The notes: generated by a model from the sequence alone, not told the origin. 64,000 bases of DNA from Pseudoalteromonas lipolytica (GCF_001306915.1 NZ_LJTC01000009.1:20619-84618), one strand, 5' to 3'. Positions 36,541 to 46,149 are shown, counted from the stretch's first letter. Translations and numbers: made by a program.

Positions 36541-36570
36541 AAAAAAAAAGCCACTCTAAGAGCGGCTTTT
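36541..36570. terminator. Terminator after paralogue B
   Basis: GCCACTC (36550-36556) and GAGCGGC (36560-36566) pair with one G-T wobble around a 3-base loop. Nine A residues on the plus strand give a T-run after the stem on the minus strand. Confidence 0.8.
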
Positions 36571-36590
36571 AAATCGTTTAAGTTACTAAA

Positions 36591-39362
36591 TTAGAACTTG
36601 AATGTTGCACGTAAATAAACAAAGCGATCCATGTTAACGTCATACTCTGTTACAGAGAAGTTGTTAGTTGAGATAGCTAAGTCATTATTTAGGTACTCAG
36701 GAGATGGCTCTTTTGCAAATAAGTTTTCAATACCTAGAGTAAACTTAGTATTATACGCATCCATCGAGTAACCTACTGAAACATCGTGTACTGTGTATGA
36801 ACCGATTTCTGCCGCCATACCTGGGTAGAAAGGTGTGTAGCCTAAAACGTCATAGTAGTTTTGCATACGATCTACATAGCGAGTTTGCCAATGAGCATCA
36901 AAGTCACCTAGTGCCCAATCAAGTGCGAAAGTACCTTTATACTCTGGGTAACCAGCATCACCATATTGGATACCAACTTGGTCTTCACCATCAAACTCAT
37001 TTGTCATTACGTAAGAAACGTCTAATGAAGTACGGAAACTACCATATTCAGTTTCGAATTTATACGCAGTATAGAAATCGATACCTTCAACATTGTAAGT
37101 ACCAGAGTTTTGCAGGAAGTTACGTAAGTCAGTTACGTTACCATTAGCATCACGGTCGATGTAGTCACAAGATGCTTCATTATCACCTGTAGCACATTCA
37201 TTAAGAATACGTGAAGCACCATATCGACCAATAGAGTTAGTTACTTCGATGTCATAATAATCAACAGTAAATTCTAAACCTTCAATTGCGCTTGGGTTAT
37301 AAACAAAACCGAATGTTTTAGACTCTGATTCTTCCGGTTTTAGATCCGGTGAAGAAACATTCGTGATACGGATTTGAGTATTAGCTTGGGCGTAACCATT
37401 TGGTACACCAGCACAGCCAGGTAAATCAGGAGTAGACCCATCTACTGAGTTACACGGGTCAGTAAGTGTAGGATATGAATCCGAGTTACCAGCGTATAAA
37501 TCAGAGATAGATGGAGCACGATAACCTTCAGCCCATGTACCGCGTAACAATAGATCATCGATAGGACGATATTCAACACCAACTTTAGCTGTTGAGTTGC
37601 TACCGTATGCACTATGGTCTGAGAAACGAATTGCAGGAGAAATTGATAAGCCATCGATTACAGGAATTGAAAGCTCCACATATGCTTCATCAAGACGGAA
37701 GCCACCAGAAGTTGCATCACGTTGGTTACCTGAAGTTTCACCGCTTTGTGTTAATGGATCTGGAGTGTCATAGCCAGATTCTTCACGGCGCTCAAAACCA
37801 ACAGCCATACCAACAACACCTGCTGGAAGCTCAAAAGCATCGCCTGCAAAGTTTAATGTGTAATCTTTCAGTTCAAGACCTTCACGAGAAACACTATCAA
37901 AAGTAACATAATCGATCATTTCTTGAGTTAGTGAACCTGCTCCGCCAAATAGATTTAGAGGCACACAAGAAGTCGCAGCATTACAGTTATCGCCTAAAGC
38001 TTGGTTGATACGAGTCAGGTTTAATAGACCTGTAGTATATACATCTTGGCTATTCTTACCATAGATGTAAGATGCATCCCAAACCCAAGAAGTGTCGCCG
38101 ATACCACCTTCAAGACCGACCATTGCACGGTATGTAGTATCATTTTGACGATAAATACGGTTACCAGCTTCAACAAAACGACGTTGACCAGCAAACGGGA
38201 CATAACCTTCTACACCAGAGCGCGCAGCATCACCATAAAGTGTTTCACCGAATGGGTTATAAATGTTGTTTTCATGAATATCAACACGGCTGGCAGCTGC
38301 ACCAAAAGATGCACCTATAGTCAAAGGCATTGCCGCAAGTAATTGAGATGATTCACGATTAGTCATCATGAAATCTGAAACAAAGCGAACATCGTCGCTG
38401 ATGTCATAGAAAGCTTGAACGTAGAAACTATTACGCTCTTGCGGTGTAACTAAATAGTTTTCTGGAGCGTAGTTGTATACATCACCGTCACGATCACGGA
38501 ATGAATCAAGACCAACAGATGAACCGGCACCATTAGGTACTAGATCAAAACCTGCATTTGATTCACCAGCATTGTTCTCAGTGTAGCCTTGTGCAATTAA
38601 TTGATTACGAAGATCAGAGCTAATAGAGTTAGAGTTCAGGCGAAGGCGGCCTTTTTCTGTAGTAGAGCTGTTACCCATAGAAGAAATGTCACGGTCACCT
38701 GCCCAGATTTCTTGTTGAGTTACGTGGCTTAGATTTAGCATTAAACCACCACGTTCAGAAGTAGTACCAACAGTCAAATCAGCAGAGTACTGACGACCAT
38801 CGTTGTACTTCATATTTTCACCGCCATAAAGAGATAGCTCAACACCATCGAAATCACGGCGCGTGATGATATTTACAACACCAGCAATTGCATCTGAGCC
38901 GTAAATAGCTGAAGCACCATCTTTAACTACCTCAACACGCTCTATTGAGGCAGCAGGGATTGAGTTTAAGTCAACAGTTGAGCCTAAAGAAGAAACCCAG
39001 CGCTTGCCGTTAACTAATACTAATAAACGTTGCGCACCTAAATTTCTAAGGTCCATATTGGTAGCACCATTACCACCATTATTGAACGCTGTGTTTAACG
39101 CAGCACCAGCTGCAGGAATTTGTTGAAGAATATCACCAATGCTTAATTCACCGGTTGCTGCAAGATCTTCACGGCCAATTACTAAAACAGGGCTCGCACT
39201 TTCTAAATCGGTTCTTTTAATACGTGAGCCAGTTACTTGAATACGTTCTACTTTTTCAGCGCCTTCTTCAGCAGCAATCGTGCTTGCTGAAAATGAAGCG
39301 GCTGAAGCTGCACCAAAAGCAATCGCTAAGCGAACTGCTTTCGAAACTTGATTATTTAACAT
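36591..39362 (-). CDS. TonB-dependent receptor, paralogue B
   Basis: Outer-membrane receptor of 923 residues from the ATG at 39362, which has AGGGAGA upstream; the in-frame ATG at 39386 lacks such a site. Signal peptide MLNNQVSKAVRLAIAFGAAS, TonB-box-like VERIQVTGSRI, plug motifs (GELSIGDILQQIPAAG, MDLRNLGAQRLLVLVNGKR, VEVVKDGASAIYGSDAIAGVVNIIT) and a barrel ending DRFVYLRATFKF with terminal Phe. Paired Cys residues in extracellular-loop-like segments (NCNAATSC, CNSVDGSTPDLPGC) suggest disulfide-stabilised loops. It lies between paralogue A and a methyltransferase gene. The ligand is unknown; the closest relatives by plug motif are paralogues A and C. Confidence 0.93.
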   Translation of the reverse strand: MLNNQVSKAVRLAIAFGAASAASFSASTIAAEEGAEKVERIQVTGSRIKRTDLESASPVLVIGREDLAATGELSIGDILQQIPAAGAALNTAFNNGGNGATNMDLRNLGAQRLLVLVNGKRWVSSLGSTVDLNSIPAASIERVEVVKDGASAIYGSDAIAGVVNIITRRDFDGVELSLYGGENMKYNDGRQYSADLTVGTTSERGGLMLNLSHVTQQEIWAGDRDISSMGNSSTTEKGRLRLNSNSISSDLRNQLIAQGYTENNAGESNAGFDLVPNGAGSSVGLDSFRDRDGDVYNYAPENYLVTPQERNSFYVQAFYDISDDVRFVSDFMMTNRESSQLLAAMPLTIGASFGAAASRVDIHENNIYNPFGETLYGDAARSGVEGYVPFAGQRRFVEAGNRIYRQNDTTYRAMVGLEGGIGDTSWVWDASYIYGKNSQDVYTTGLLNLTRINQALGDNCNAATSCVPLNLFGGAGSLTQEMIDYVTFDSVSREGLELKDYTLNFAGDAFELPAGVVGMAVGFERREESGYDTPDPLTQSGETSGNQRDATSGGFRLDEAYVELSIPVIDGLSISPAIRFSDHSAYGSNSTAKVGVEYRPIDDLLLRGTWAEGYRAPSISDLYAGNSDSYPTLTDPCNSVDGSTPDLPGCAGVPNGYAQANTQIRITNVSSPDLKPEESESKTFGFVYNPSAIEGLEFTVDYYDIEVTNSIGRYGASRILNECATGDNEASCDYIDRDANGNVTDLRNFLQNSGTYNVEGIDFYTAYKFETEYGSFRTSLDVSYVMTNEFDGEDQVGIQYGDAGYPEYKGTFALDWALGDFDAHWQTRYVDRMQNYYDVLGYTPFYPGMAAEIGSYTVHDVSVGYSMDAYNTKFTLGIENLFAKEPSPEYLNNDLAISTNNFSVTEYDVNMDRFVYLRATFKF

Positions 39363-39375
39363 TTGATTCTCCCTG

Positions 39376-39394
39376 GTCATATTCATGTTATGAC
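39376..39394 (-). promoter_or_regulatory. Leader hairpin before paralogue B ribosome-binding site
   Basis: GTCATA (39376-39381) and TATGAC (39389-39394) pair with a 7-base loop, with the same sequence and position as before paralogue A. Confidence 0.55.
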
Positions 39395-39450
39395 TTTATT
39401 AATTTATTTTTAACTCTAATGGGCCACAAATAACCCTTTAGAGGTAACAA

Positions 39451-39480
39451 ATACTAATAGCAGGCAGAACTTTTGGTCAA
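39451..39480 (-). promoter_or_regulatory. Putative sigma-70 promoter of paralogue B
   Basis: TTGACC (39475-39480) and TAGTAT (39451-39456) on the minus strand, 18 bases apart, match the paralogue A promoter exactly in both hexamers and spacing. Confidence 0.55.
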
Positions 39481-39759
39481 CTTTTTTTTAACCTTTGTTT
39501 ATAAAGAAATTTTATAAAATTCACATTTAAAAAACAATCCAAAAAACTTGTAACTTTAATGTTTTCAATAATTGCAAAAAGCAACACAGTAACCACTCAA
39601 AAAGCAATTAAACTGAAAAAAAGATGCAAAAAACACAACCATCCCAAATAATTAATTTCATTTTTTAGAACAAAATAATTATACAAAAAAAGAATACACT
39701 GAACTAGAAAAGTAACATTGGTTTTCTAAACACGCTGTTTATTTTGTCTTTAAGGATTA
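39481..39759. other. AT-rich spacer upstream of paralogue B
   Basis: About 280 bases of A/T-rich DNA between the paralogue B promoter and the end of the methyltransferase gene. No terminator hairpin, ORF or RNA was recognised. Confidence 0.35.
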
Positions 39760-40644
39760 TCATGAATTACATTTACTTCCATGAATATAAGTAGCGAGAA
39801 TGTTGCAACTTTCATAACCAAGAAGCTGACCATCCTCCACTTCGATACTTAAAGCTTTTAATTGTTCTAAAATATTTTTTGTGTTTTTAGCAGCTGCAAC
39901 TAACTCAGAAAGTCTTTTAATTAACAAATCAAGTTCTTCCATAAATAAACGATACGCTTCTTCAAAGTCTAAATTCCCGTGTATATTTTGAAGTAAGAAT
40001 TCTATAAAAGCTGGAAGGTTTGTACCTTTCAACGCTTCTTGCTCATACTTAAAATGAGTGATTACCTTAGCTTCAATCTCTTCAACAATTTGCTTTGATA
40101 GTAAAAGATTAGAAGAACGAACCGATTTGACGAGCCTTATCAAGTGATTTTCAATATCACTTTTAATGAAGTTTGCGGCCTTTAAAATTTTTTTGTTTGG
40201 TTTAACAATTATAGACTCTGGATGATGACAAACAAATGTGAAAGATCCACCACTTGAAAGTACACGATAGATTTCATCAATACTTTGACTAACTTGACTA
40301 TACTCTAATGAAAATTGCGCTATTACATTGGAAAATGCATTATCATTGAATGGTAAGCACTCGACCGAAGTCTTAGCTAAAAAGGTACCATTAATGCTTT
40401 GGGTGACACCTTTGTGCATCTCAGCTTTGTCTATTCCATAACAATTAAACTGATTATTATTTTGAATCAGTTCTATCAAAGCGCCATTTCCAGTACCGAC
40501 ATCAAGAACAGTTGAATTTTCTCCAAATTTTTTAGCTGTAGCCTCCCAAAACTCCTTTAACTCACCTTCATAATTCTTTTTAAACCCACTCCCGAAAGAC
40601 GTTAAGTGACCTCCGCTCCAATACTCGGACCAATGACTACTCAT
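39760..40644 (-). CDS. Class I SAM-dependent methyltransferase of unknown target
   Basis: Cytosolic protein of 294 residues. The N-terminal 150 residues form a methyltransferase type 11/25 Rossmann domain: motif I VLDVGTGNGALIELI, acidic residue GIDKAEM, and the post-I segment FNDNAFSNVIAQFSLEY. The C-terminal half is a helical, Leu/Glu-rich region with coiled-coil character (LDLLIKRLSELVAAAKNTKNILEQLKAL), likely for substrate recognition or dimerisation. It begins with MSSHWSEYWSGGHLTSFGSGF, a start seen in methyltransferases that act with cell-envelope or small-molecule pathways; this is only suggestive. It lies between TonB receptor paralogues B and C, and the terminator after C separates it from C. 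Function unknown. Confidence 0.8.
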   Translation of the reverse strand: MSSHWSEYWSGGHLTSFGSGFKKNYEGELKEFWEATAKKFGENSTVLDVGTGNGALIELIQNNNQFNCYGIDKAEMHKGVTQSINGTFLAKTSVECLPFNDNAFSNVIAQFSLEYSQVSQSIDEIYRVLSSGGSFTFVCHHPESIIVKPNKKILKAANFIKSDIENHLIRLVKSVRSSNLLLSKQIVEEIEAKVITHFKYEQEALKGTNLPAFIEFLLQNIHGNLDFEEAYRLFMEELDLLIKRLSELVAAAKNTKNILEQLKALSIEVEDGQLLGYESCNILATYIHGSKCNS

Positions 40645-40721
40645 TATTCACCCAACTTTAGCTGTAATTTTTTATATATGGTCATTTTATAAACTTACTA
40701 ATAAAGGCCTCAGGGTACTTA

Positions 40722-40741
40722 AAAAGCCCCTAACGGGGCTT
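40722..40741 (-). terminator. Terminator after paralogue C
   Basis: AAGCCCC (40724-40730) and GGGGCTT (40735-40741) form a 7-bp stem with a TAAC loop, followed by a T-run on the minus strand. Confidence 0.85.
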
Positions 40742-40761
40742 AAAATTTAAAGTGATTAGTA

Positions 40762-43410
40762 TTAGAAGCTTATGCTATAACCAGCAAATACTTCACGACC
40801 AATATGACCTGCATAATATAAAGTATCGTCATTCCAAAACCCGTCATCATCTTTAACAACACCTTTGTCGAACAAATTACGTGCGCCTAAAGTAAATGTG
40901 CCAAATGATTCTGTGTAATACTTAATATTGATATTATGTGTTACATATGTTGGATCGTGATTCTCACCTTTGTAACGGAAGTTTTCAGGGTTACCGTCAC
41001 CTAGGTCAAGATACTGATCTTCATATACCGATGAAATCAGGTCAGTTGTCCATGCAACAGATAAGTTATCCATCGAATAATTAATGTTAAACTGCGAGCG
41101 CCAATCAGGTGTACCTGGCATACCTATGAAGTCTTGAGAAGGTCCTGAAAAGTAAACATCCCCAGCAGATTCAAGCAAGTAAGTTGTTGTATTTCCGAAG
41201 GTAAAGTCACCAAAACCTGTTTCAAGTTTATACTCTAAATTCAAGTCTAAACCTTTTCTAGACATATATGCGCCATTTTCAGAACGTGTAATCACGTCAC
41301 CTAAAACAGCACCATTTTCGTCACGCTCTAACTTAACACCTGGGTATTTAGCCATCAGGTCATCAAGTTGACCCCCAACTTCAGCATTAATTAAAGACTG
41401 TACAGTAATAGATGAGATTACGTTTTCAACCTCTAAAGAGAAGTAATCTAGTTTTACTGCAAAGTTCTCAATACCTGAATAAACAATACCCGCATTGATA
41501 TATTCTGATTCTTCAGGACCTAACTCGTCATTACTTTGAATTAAGTTATCAAACTGACGAGATTTACATTCTGAGGCAGAAATTCCTTGAGCTTCACAAG
41601 CTACATAATCTGTAGCACTTGTTGCACTAAACGAAGTTGCGGCTAGCAATTCATCAAGAGATGGAGCGCGGAAACCTTCTGAATATGAAGCACGTAATAA
41701 GATGTCATCTGTTGGGCGATACTCTAACTTAACGCTTGGATTAGTTACTGAACCAAAATCGCTGTAGTCATCGCGACGCAAAGCTGCGCTAACGATTAAA
41801 TTATCAGTGAATGGCATTGAAATTTCATAGAAGAAAGCTGTTGTGTCACGCTCACCCATTGCTGAGTTACCTGCTGAACCACCTATAAGACCAGCTTCAG
41901 ATTGTGCATCATACTGCGAATCAAACTGTTGATCGAAATACTCACCACCAAAGTAGTGCTGGATCTCACCGCCTGCTAATTCACCTAAAGCAAAACCAAC
42001 ACCAAAGAAGTAATGATCCATTTCGTTTTGGTTTTCTGTATAAGTTGTTGAACGAAGATTATTAATACCTTCTTCAGAACCTAAATCAATGCCATATTTC
42101 TCATTGTAAGCTAAACCTGAATAGCTCAAGTAGTAACGACCTACTGAACGGTAGTCTAATTTAGCTTTATGATATGCGAATTCCCAATCTATTGAGTCAC
42201 CTGCGATACCTTTTAAACCAATCATATAGTCTTGCTGGTAATCTGTAACAAGACCATCGCGATTACCGATACCGTACCAGCGGAAGTAGCCAGTTACTTC
42301 TTCATCATATGGATTGTGCTCATTTCCAGCAGCCATATTATTCCATTTAGCTGCAGGCGGAGCGTAACGACCAAATGAGTCATTTCGGCTAAGCATAGCA
42401 CGCGCATATAACTCAATATCGTCCGTTATATTATAGTTTGAGCTAACCATAATTGAGTCTTTGTTAGTCGAGGCCATGTTAGCTGACACATTAGCGTATG
42501 CATAGCCACACACCTCACCGCCACCAACACCACCAAGAAGTGAGCCTTGGTCTAATACCCCAACAAAACCAGGTACAGAACTTGCTAACTCATCACATTT
42601 CGCTGAAGCAACAAAGCCGTCAGGGCCTAAAATAGTTGCGCCATAATAACTTACACCAACTGTTTCATCATAAATTGAAACTAGGCCATCACCATTAGTA
42701 TCTTCCCAAGAAGCAGCTGTATACTCACGATCTTTATCGAATATTGCGCCTTGCTCTTGATGGTCATAGACAAATGTAATGTTACCCTTTTCAGAGCTTA
42801 CACCAAACGAAACTGACATTTGTTTAGTATCGGCACCTTCATTTGATGGACGACCGAATTGAACATCAAAAGATGCACCTTCAAAGTCTTTTTTAAGAAT
42901 GATGTTGATAACACCCGCAATTGCGTCTGAACCATAAATAGCAGAAGCACCATCTTTTAGAATTTCGATGCGTTCAACTGCAGCCATTGGAATCGAGCTC
43001 AAGTTAGCTGCTGAACCACCTAGAGAAGGTGAACCGGCAACACGTTTACCATCAACAAGTACAAGAGTACGATCACTACCAGCACCTAATAGACTAACTG
43101 TTGATTGCGACTGAGCTGAAGAGCCTGAGCTTGGAACAAATGAGCCGAAGCTGTTAGAAGTTACACTGCGTAGAGCATCCGCAACTGAGATACGCCCCTG
43201 CTCTTCAAATTGAGCTGTTGTAATCACTTCAACTGGGCTAGCGCCCTCAAGGTCTGTTCTTTTGATACGTGAGCCAGTAACTTCAATTCGCTCAACCTTT
43301 TCAACCTCATTTTCATCAGCAGCAACAGATGATGCAGAAAATGCAGCTGTCGATGCAGCACTAAAAGCAATCGCTAAGCGAACAGCCTTAGAAACTTTAT
43401 TATTTAACAT
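40762..43410 (-). CDS. TonB-dependent receptor, paralogue C
   Basis: Outer-membrane receptor of 882 residues from the ATG at 43410. The open frame reaches 43605, but the extra 65 residues would run through a 52-bp inverted repeat and have no matching start site, whereas AGGGAGA precedes 43410 exactly as in paralogues A and B. Signal peptide MLNNKVSKAVRLAIAFSAAS, cut near SVA-ADE; VERIEVTGSRI; plug motifs (GRISVADALRSVTSNSFG, GSDRTLVLVDGKRVAG, IEILKDGASAIYGSDAIAGVINIIL). The barrel ends GREVFAGYSISF with terminal Phe. A Ser/Gly-rich plug loop (SSGSSAQSQSTVSLLG) replaces the usual NLRNLG segment, which suggests the group called peptide- or amino-acid-linked TonB receptors. The ligand is unknown. 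Confidence 0.92.
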   Translation of the reverse strand: MLNNKVSKAVRLAIAFSAASTAAFSASSVAADENEVEKVERIEVTGSRIKRTDLEGASPVEVITTAQFEEQGRISVADALRSVTSNSFGSFVPSSGSSAQSQSTVSLLGAGSDRTLVLVDGKRVAGSPSLGGSAANLSSIPMAAVERIEILKDGASAIYGSDAIAGVINIILKKDFEGASFDVQFGRPSNEGADTKQMSVSFGVSSEKGNITFVYDHQEQGAIFDKDREYTAASWEDTNGDGLVSIYDETVGVSYYGATILGPDGFVASAKCDELASSVPGFVGVLDQGSLLGGVGGGEVCGYAYANVSANMASTNKDSIMVSSNYNITDDIELYARAMLSRNDSFGRYAPPAAKWNNMAAGNEHNPYDEEVTGYFRWYGIGNRDGLVTDYQQDYMIGLKGIAGDSIDWEFAYHKAKLDYRSVGRYYLSYSGLAYNEKYGIDLGSEEGINNLRSTTYTENQNEMDHYFFGVGFALGELAGGEIQHYFGGEYFDQQFDSQYDAQSEAGLIGGSAGNSAMGERDTTAFFYEISMPFTDNLIVSAALRRDDYSDFGSVTNPSVKLEYRPTDDILLRASYSEGFRAPSLDELLAATSFSATSATDYVACEAQGISASECKSRQFDNLIQSNDELGPEESEYINAGIVYSGIENFAVKLDYFSLEVENVISSITVQSLINAEVGGQLDDLMAKYPGVKLERDENGAVLGDVITRSENGAYMSRKGLDLNLEYKLETGFGDFTFGNTTTYLLESAGDVYFSGPSQDFIGMPGTPDWRSQFNINYSMDNLSVAWTTDLISSVYEDQYLDLGDGNPENFRYKGENHDPTYVTHNINIKYYTESFGTFTLGARNLFDKGVVKDDDGFWNDDTLYYAGHIGREVFAGYSISF

Positions 43411-43424
43411 TTGATTCTCCCTGG

Positions 43425-43440
43425 GCCACATAGTGTGGCT
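43425..43440 (-). promoter_or_regulatory. Leader hairpin before paralogue C ribosome-binding site
   Basis: GCCACA (43425-43430) and TGTGGC (43434-43439) pair around a 3-base loop directly before the AGGGAGA site. Position matches the hairpins of paralogues A and B, but the paired bases are different. On the plus strand it is followed by seven T residues and could also stop antisense transcription. Confidence 0.55.
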
Positions 43441-43455
43441 TTTTTTAGCATAAGC

Positions 43456-43507
43456 TTGTTTATTATTTGTTACCGCAACTGTGCTGCGGCCAACAAATAA
43501 TAAACAA
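43456..43507. repeat. 52-bp inverted repeat upstream of paralogue C
   Basis: The 16-bp arms 43456-43471 and 43492-43507 are perfect reverse complements, and the inner CCGCA and TGCGG also pair (43473-43477 and 43485-43489). The result is a near-continuous stem of over 20 bp with a 7-base loop. It lies 46 bases upstream of the paralogue C start. Confidence 0.85.
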
Positions 43508-43650
43508 ATCAAAATAAATTTCCAGAGTTTTATTAATAAAAACACAACAAAAAACACAACAAAAACCCAAAAATTAACAAAAAAGAATTTGTTAAACTGA
43601 AACAACTACAACATAAACATGAGGTTAAGGAAGAAGATGCAAAAAGAATA

Positions 43651-45999
43651 TCAAATGAGAATTATCTGACCATTGGGCTGAAAGGGATTGTTACAAACTA
43701 AATCATTAACAATTACTCTCACAATTGGTAATAACTGCTTATTGACATAAACTAAATAGTCATAATTATGTTTACCCATGTAGTACTCGACACCCTGAGT
43801 TGTATAAACATATTCAATTATTTGACCACGCTGAAATGCAAAATGTGGGTTTTCAGCTAAATACTGCTTAGCTGCTTTTGCATGAGGAGGGATGTTTTTT
43901 TGATAATCAGCTAGGTGCCGGCCTAATCGTTTGCGATACACGAGTAATGAGTCAAACTCTCCCGCATAGAGTTTTTTAACGTACCTATCAAAGGCTTGTA
44001 TTATTAATTCTTGACTGTAATTTTCGGAGAATAAAATCTCAAATAATTCTATTTGAAACTTGTGGGCAAGCTCTGTCCAATCACTCCTAACGGTTTCCAT
44101 ACCTTTGAAGACTAATTTTGAGGTGTCATCTTTTTCGACTTTTCCTACATAGCGCTTTTTAGACCCTGTTGTTTTTCCTCTAATTGTGGGCATAAAAAAT
44201 GGGCTATAATGGGTTTCGTACTCGATCTCTAAGAAACTGTCTATTCTATAATCTTGCTGTAATACACGCTGCCAGCGTTTGTTAATTTTTCTTGCCAGTA
44301 CCGTACCAATTTCATTACAGTTTAGTGAATTTAGATCATCATCAAGCTTAACAAAAGTCGAATCTGTATCACCATAAATGACTTCATAACCCCACTCTTC
44401 AATCCATTGCTTGGTTGTTTGCATAATTTCATGGCCGCGCAAAGTAATTGAACTCGACAATCGCGGGTCATAAAAGCGACAACCTTTCGAGCCAAGTACA
44501 CCATATAAACTATTCATGATGATTTTGATTGCTTGAGAGAGCATAGGTTGTTTTTTGTCTTTTGCTATTTGTCTGGTCACTGACAGCTCACGAATAAGCT
44601 CAGGTAAATGATGCGCAGTGCGTGAAAAGTGCGCCTGATTAAATCCTTCGATTGCATTATCTGGACTTTTTAAACCTTCAATAAGACCGAGAGGGTCTAT
44701 GCAAAATGTTCGCATTATTGACGGATAGAGACTTTTGTAATCAAGCACCAAAATATTCTTATATAGGCCAGGCTGCGATGACATGACATAACCACCAGGG
44801 CTATCAAAACTTAAGCCATGATCGCCTAAATTAGGGGCTACATAGCCACTTCTATGCAGTAACGGCAGATAAAGGTTAGTGAAGGCTGCAACTGAGCCGC
44901 CCATTCGTTCTAATTCAAGCCCTGTAAGCTGGCTTCTTACAACTGCAAAATCAAGTAACTTAAGTTTCTCAAAGAGCCTCATCACTAAAATACAATCTTG
45001 CCTGTTGTAGTTAGCAAGAGACAGTTTGTCTTCATTAAACTGGCGAATAATTTCTTCAAGACGATTATCTGTATTTATTAGCTTCTCTTCGCCAAGCTCA
45101 ATACTCGCTACATTGGCAAGACTAAAACTATCGTAATGATAAGTAGCGTTTTTTAAGGTATCAATACCATCAACAACTACGCGTCCTGGTATTGTAAGAC
45201 GGGTAAAATTACCTTGCCGCAGCTGCATTTTTTCTTTATTGCGGCCAAGCGGCAATTCGACACCGAGTGCTTCTGCACGGGCATGTAACACGCTGAAGTC
45301 AAACTCAATCACATTCCAGCCAATAATCACATCAGGGTCCACAGTTTCAATATGTATACAAAGCTGATTGAGTAAATCAATTTCATCTACACACCAATGA
45401 AGATTAAATTCAAGTTCACTGGTATCTTGTGGCTGGCCTATCATCAATACGGTATCTATATTTGCCCCAACTAGACCTATTGAAAATAGCACTCCTTCAC
45501 CATTACATTCTATATCGAGTGACAAACTTGAAAACTGCGGTGTAAAATCGCTATTTTTTTTGAACTTAGTATCCGTTAAAACAGGATATGGGTGGCTTTT
45601 TATTTGTCTTCCTTGAGCCCAAACTGCCCCTTTAATGAAACGTTCCATTAAAAATCTATCTATAGGACGAATATCATCTTCATATACTTTTATATGCTGT
45701 GCTTTGAGTCGTTTCGCAGCATTGTAATAGTGCTTTAAAGAAGAAAAATAACAAGAAACAACTTGTTCCTGCATAAAGCTCTTCAGTGCCACAGGTTTCA
45801 TTTCACAAAAAATACCATGCTCTGAAAACACTCTATTCGCAGCGTCTATTTGTGATTCATTAATAAAGAACACTGCTTTTTGTGGTGTGCTTATTAATTT
45901 AACTGGCCCTTGCTTAGATAAAATCCACACCACAATCGAAATACCCTCAGCACTATCGTAGCATTGCGTGGAGAGAATAAAGCCGGAGGCTAACTGCAT
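43651..45999 (-). CDS. polB: DNA polymerase II (family B)
   Basis: Family B DNA polymerase of 782 residues, near the 783 of E. coli PolB, an SOS-regulated enzyme for translesion and restart synthesis. The proofreading exonuclease has Exo I Asp162/Glu164 (LDIECNGEG) and IIGWNVIEFDF (Exo II). The polymerase has motif A DYKSLYPSIMRTF, motif B KIIMNSLYGVLGS and motif C YGDTDSTFV, all with catalytic acids present, so it looks active. It is divergent from dinG, also an SOS gene in E. coli. I searched the 150-bp shared upstream region by eye and did not see a clear LexA box of the CTGT-N8-ACAG type. Confidence 0.95.
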   Translation of the reverse strand: MQLASGFILSTQCYDSAEGISIVVWILSKQGPVKLISTPQKAVFFINESQIDAANRVFSEHGIFCEMKPVALKSFMQEQVVSCYFSSLKHYYNAAKRLKAQHIKVYEDDIRPIDRFLMERFIKGAVWAQGRQIKSHPYPVLTDTKFKKNSDFTPQFSSLSLDIECNGEGVLFSIGLVGANIDTVLMIGQPQDTSELEFNLHWCVDEIDLLNQLCIHIETVDPDVIIGWNVIEFDFSVLHARAEALGVELPLGRNKEKMQLRQGNFTRLTIPGRVVVDGIDTLKNATYHYDSFSLANVASIELGEEKLINTDNRLEEIIRQFNEDKLSLANYNRQDCILVMRLFEKLKLLDFAVVRSQLTGLELERMGGSVAAFTNLYLPLLHRSGYVAPNLGDHGLSFDSPGGYVMSSQPGLYKNILVLDYKSLYPSIMRTFCIDPLGLIEGLKSPDNAIEGFNQAHFSRTAHHLPELIRELSVTRQIAKDKKQPMLSQAIKIIMNSLYGVLGSKGCRFYDPRLSSSITLRGHEIMQTTKQWIEEWGYEVIYGDTDSTFVKLDDDLNSLNCNEIGTVLARKINKRWQRVLQQDYRIDSFLEIEYETHYSPFFMPTIRGKTTGSKKRYVGKVEKDDTSKLVFKGMETVRSDWTELAHKFQIELFEILFSENYSQELIIQAFDRYVKKLYAGEFDSLLVYRKRLGRHLADYQKNIPPHAKAAKQYLAENPHFAFQRGQIIEYVYTTQGVEYYMGKHNYDYLVYVNKQLLPIVRVIVNDLVCNNPFQPNGQIILI

Positions 46000-46149
46000 G
46001 TAATTAAACCTTTTTAATATAATTTAGGCATATCAGTTAAGCAAAGCTAAGTTGATTAACTAATTAAAGTAACAAGTCGCTTGTAGTTGCCCAGTTAAAT
46101 CTCTAAAATTCATTACTGTAATTATATACATACTTTAGGTTTTCTGGGC

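Noticed and set aside
43411..43605. N-terminal extension of TonB receptor C
   Set aside because: It runs through the 52-bp inverted repeat, has no ribosome-binding site like those of A and B, and would put a hydrophobic segment before the signal peptide.
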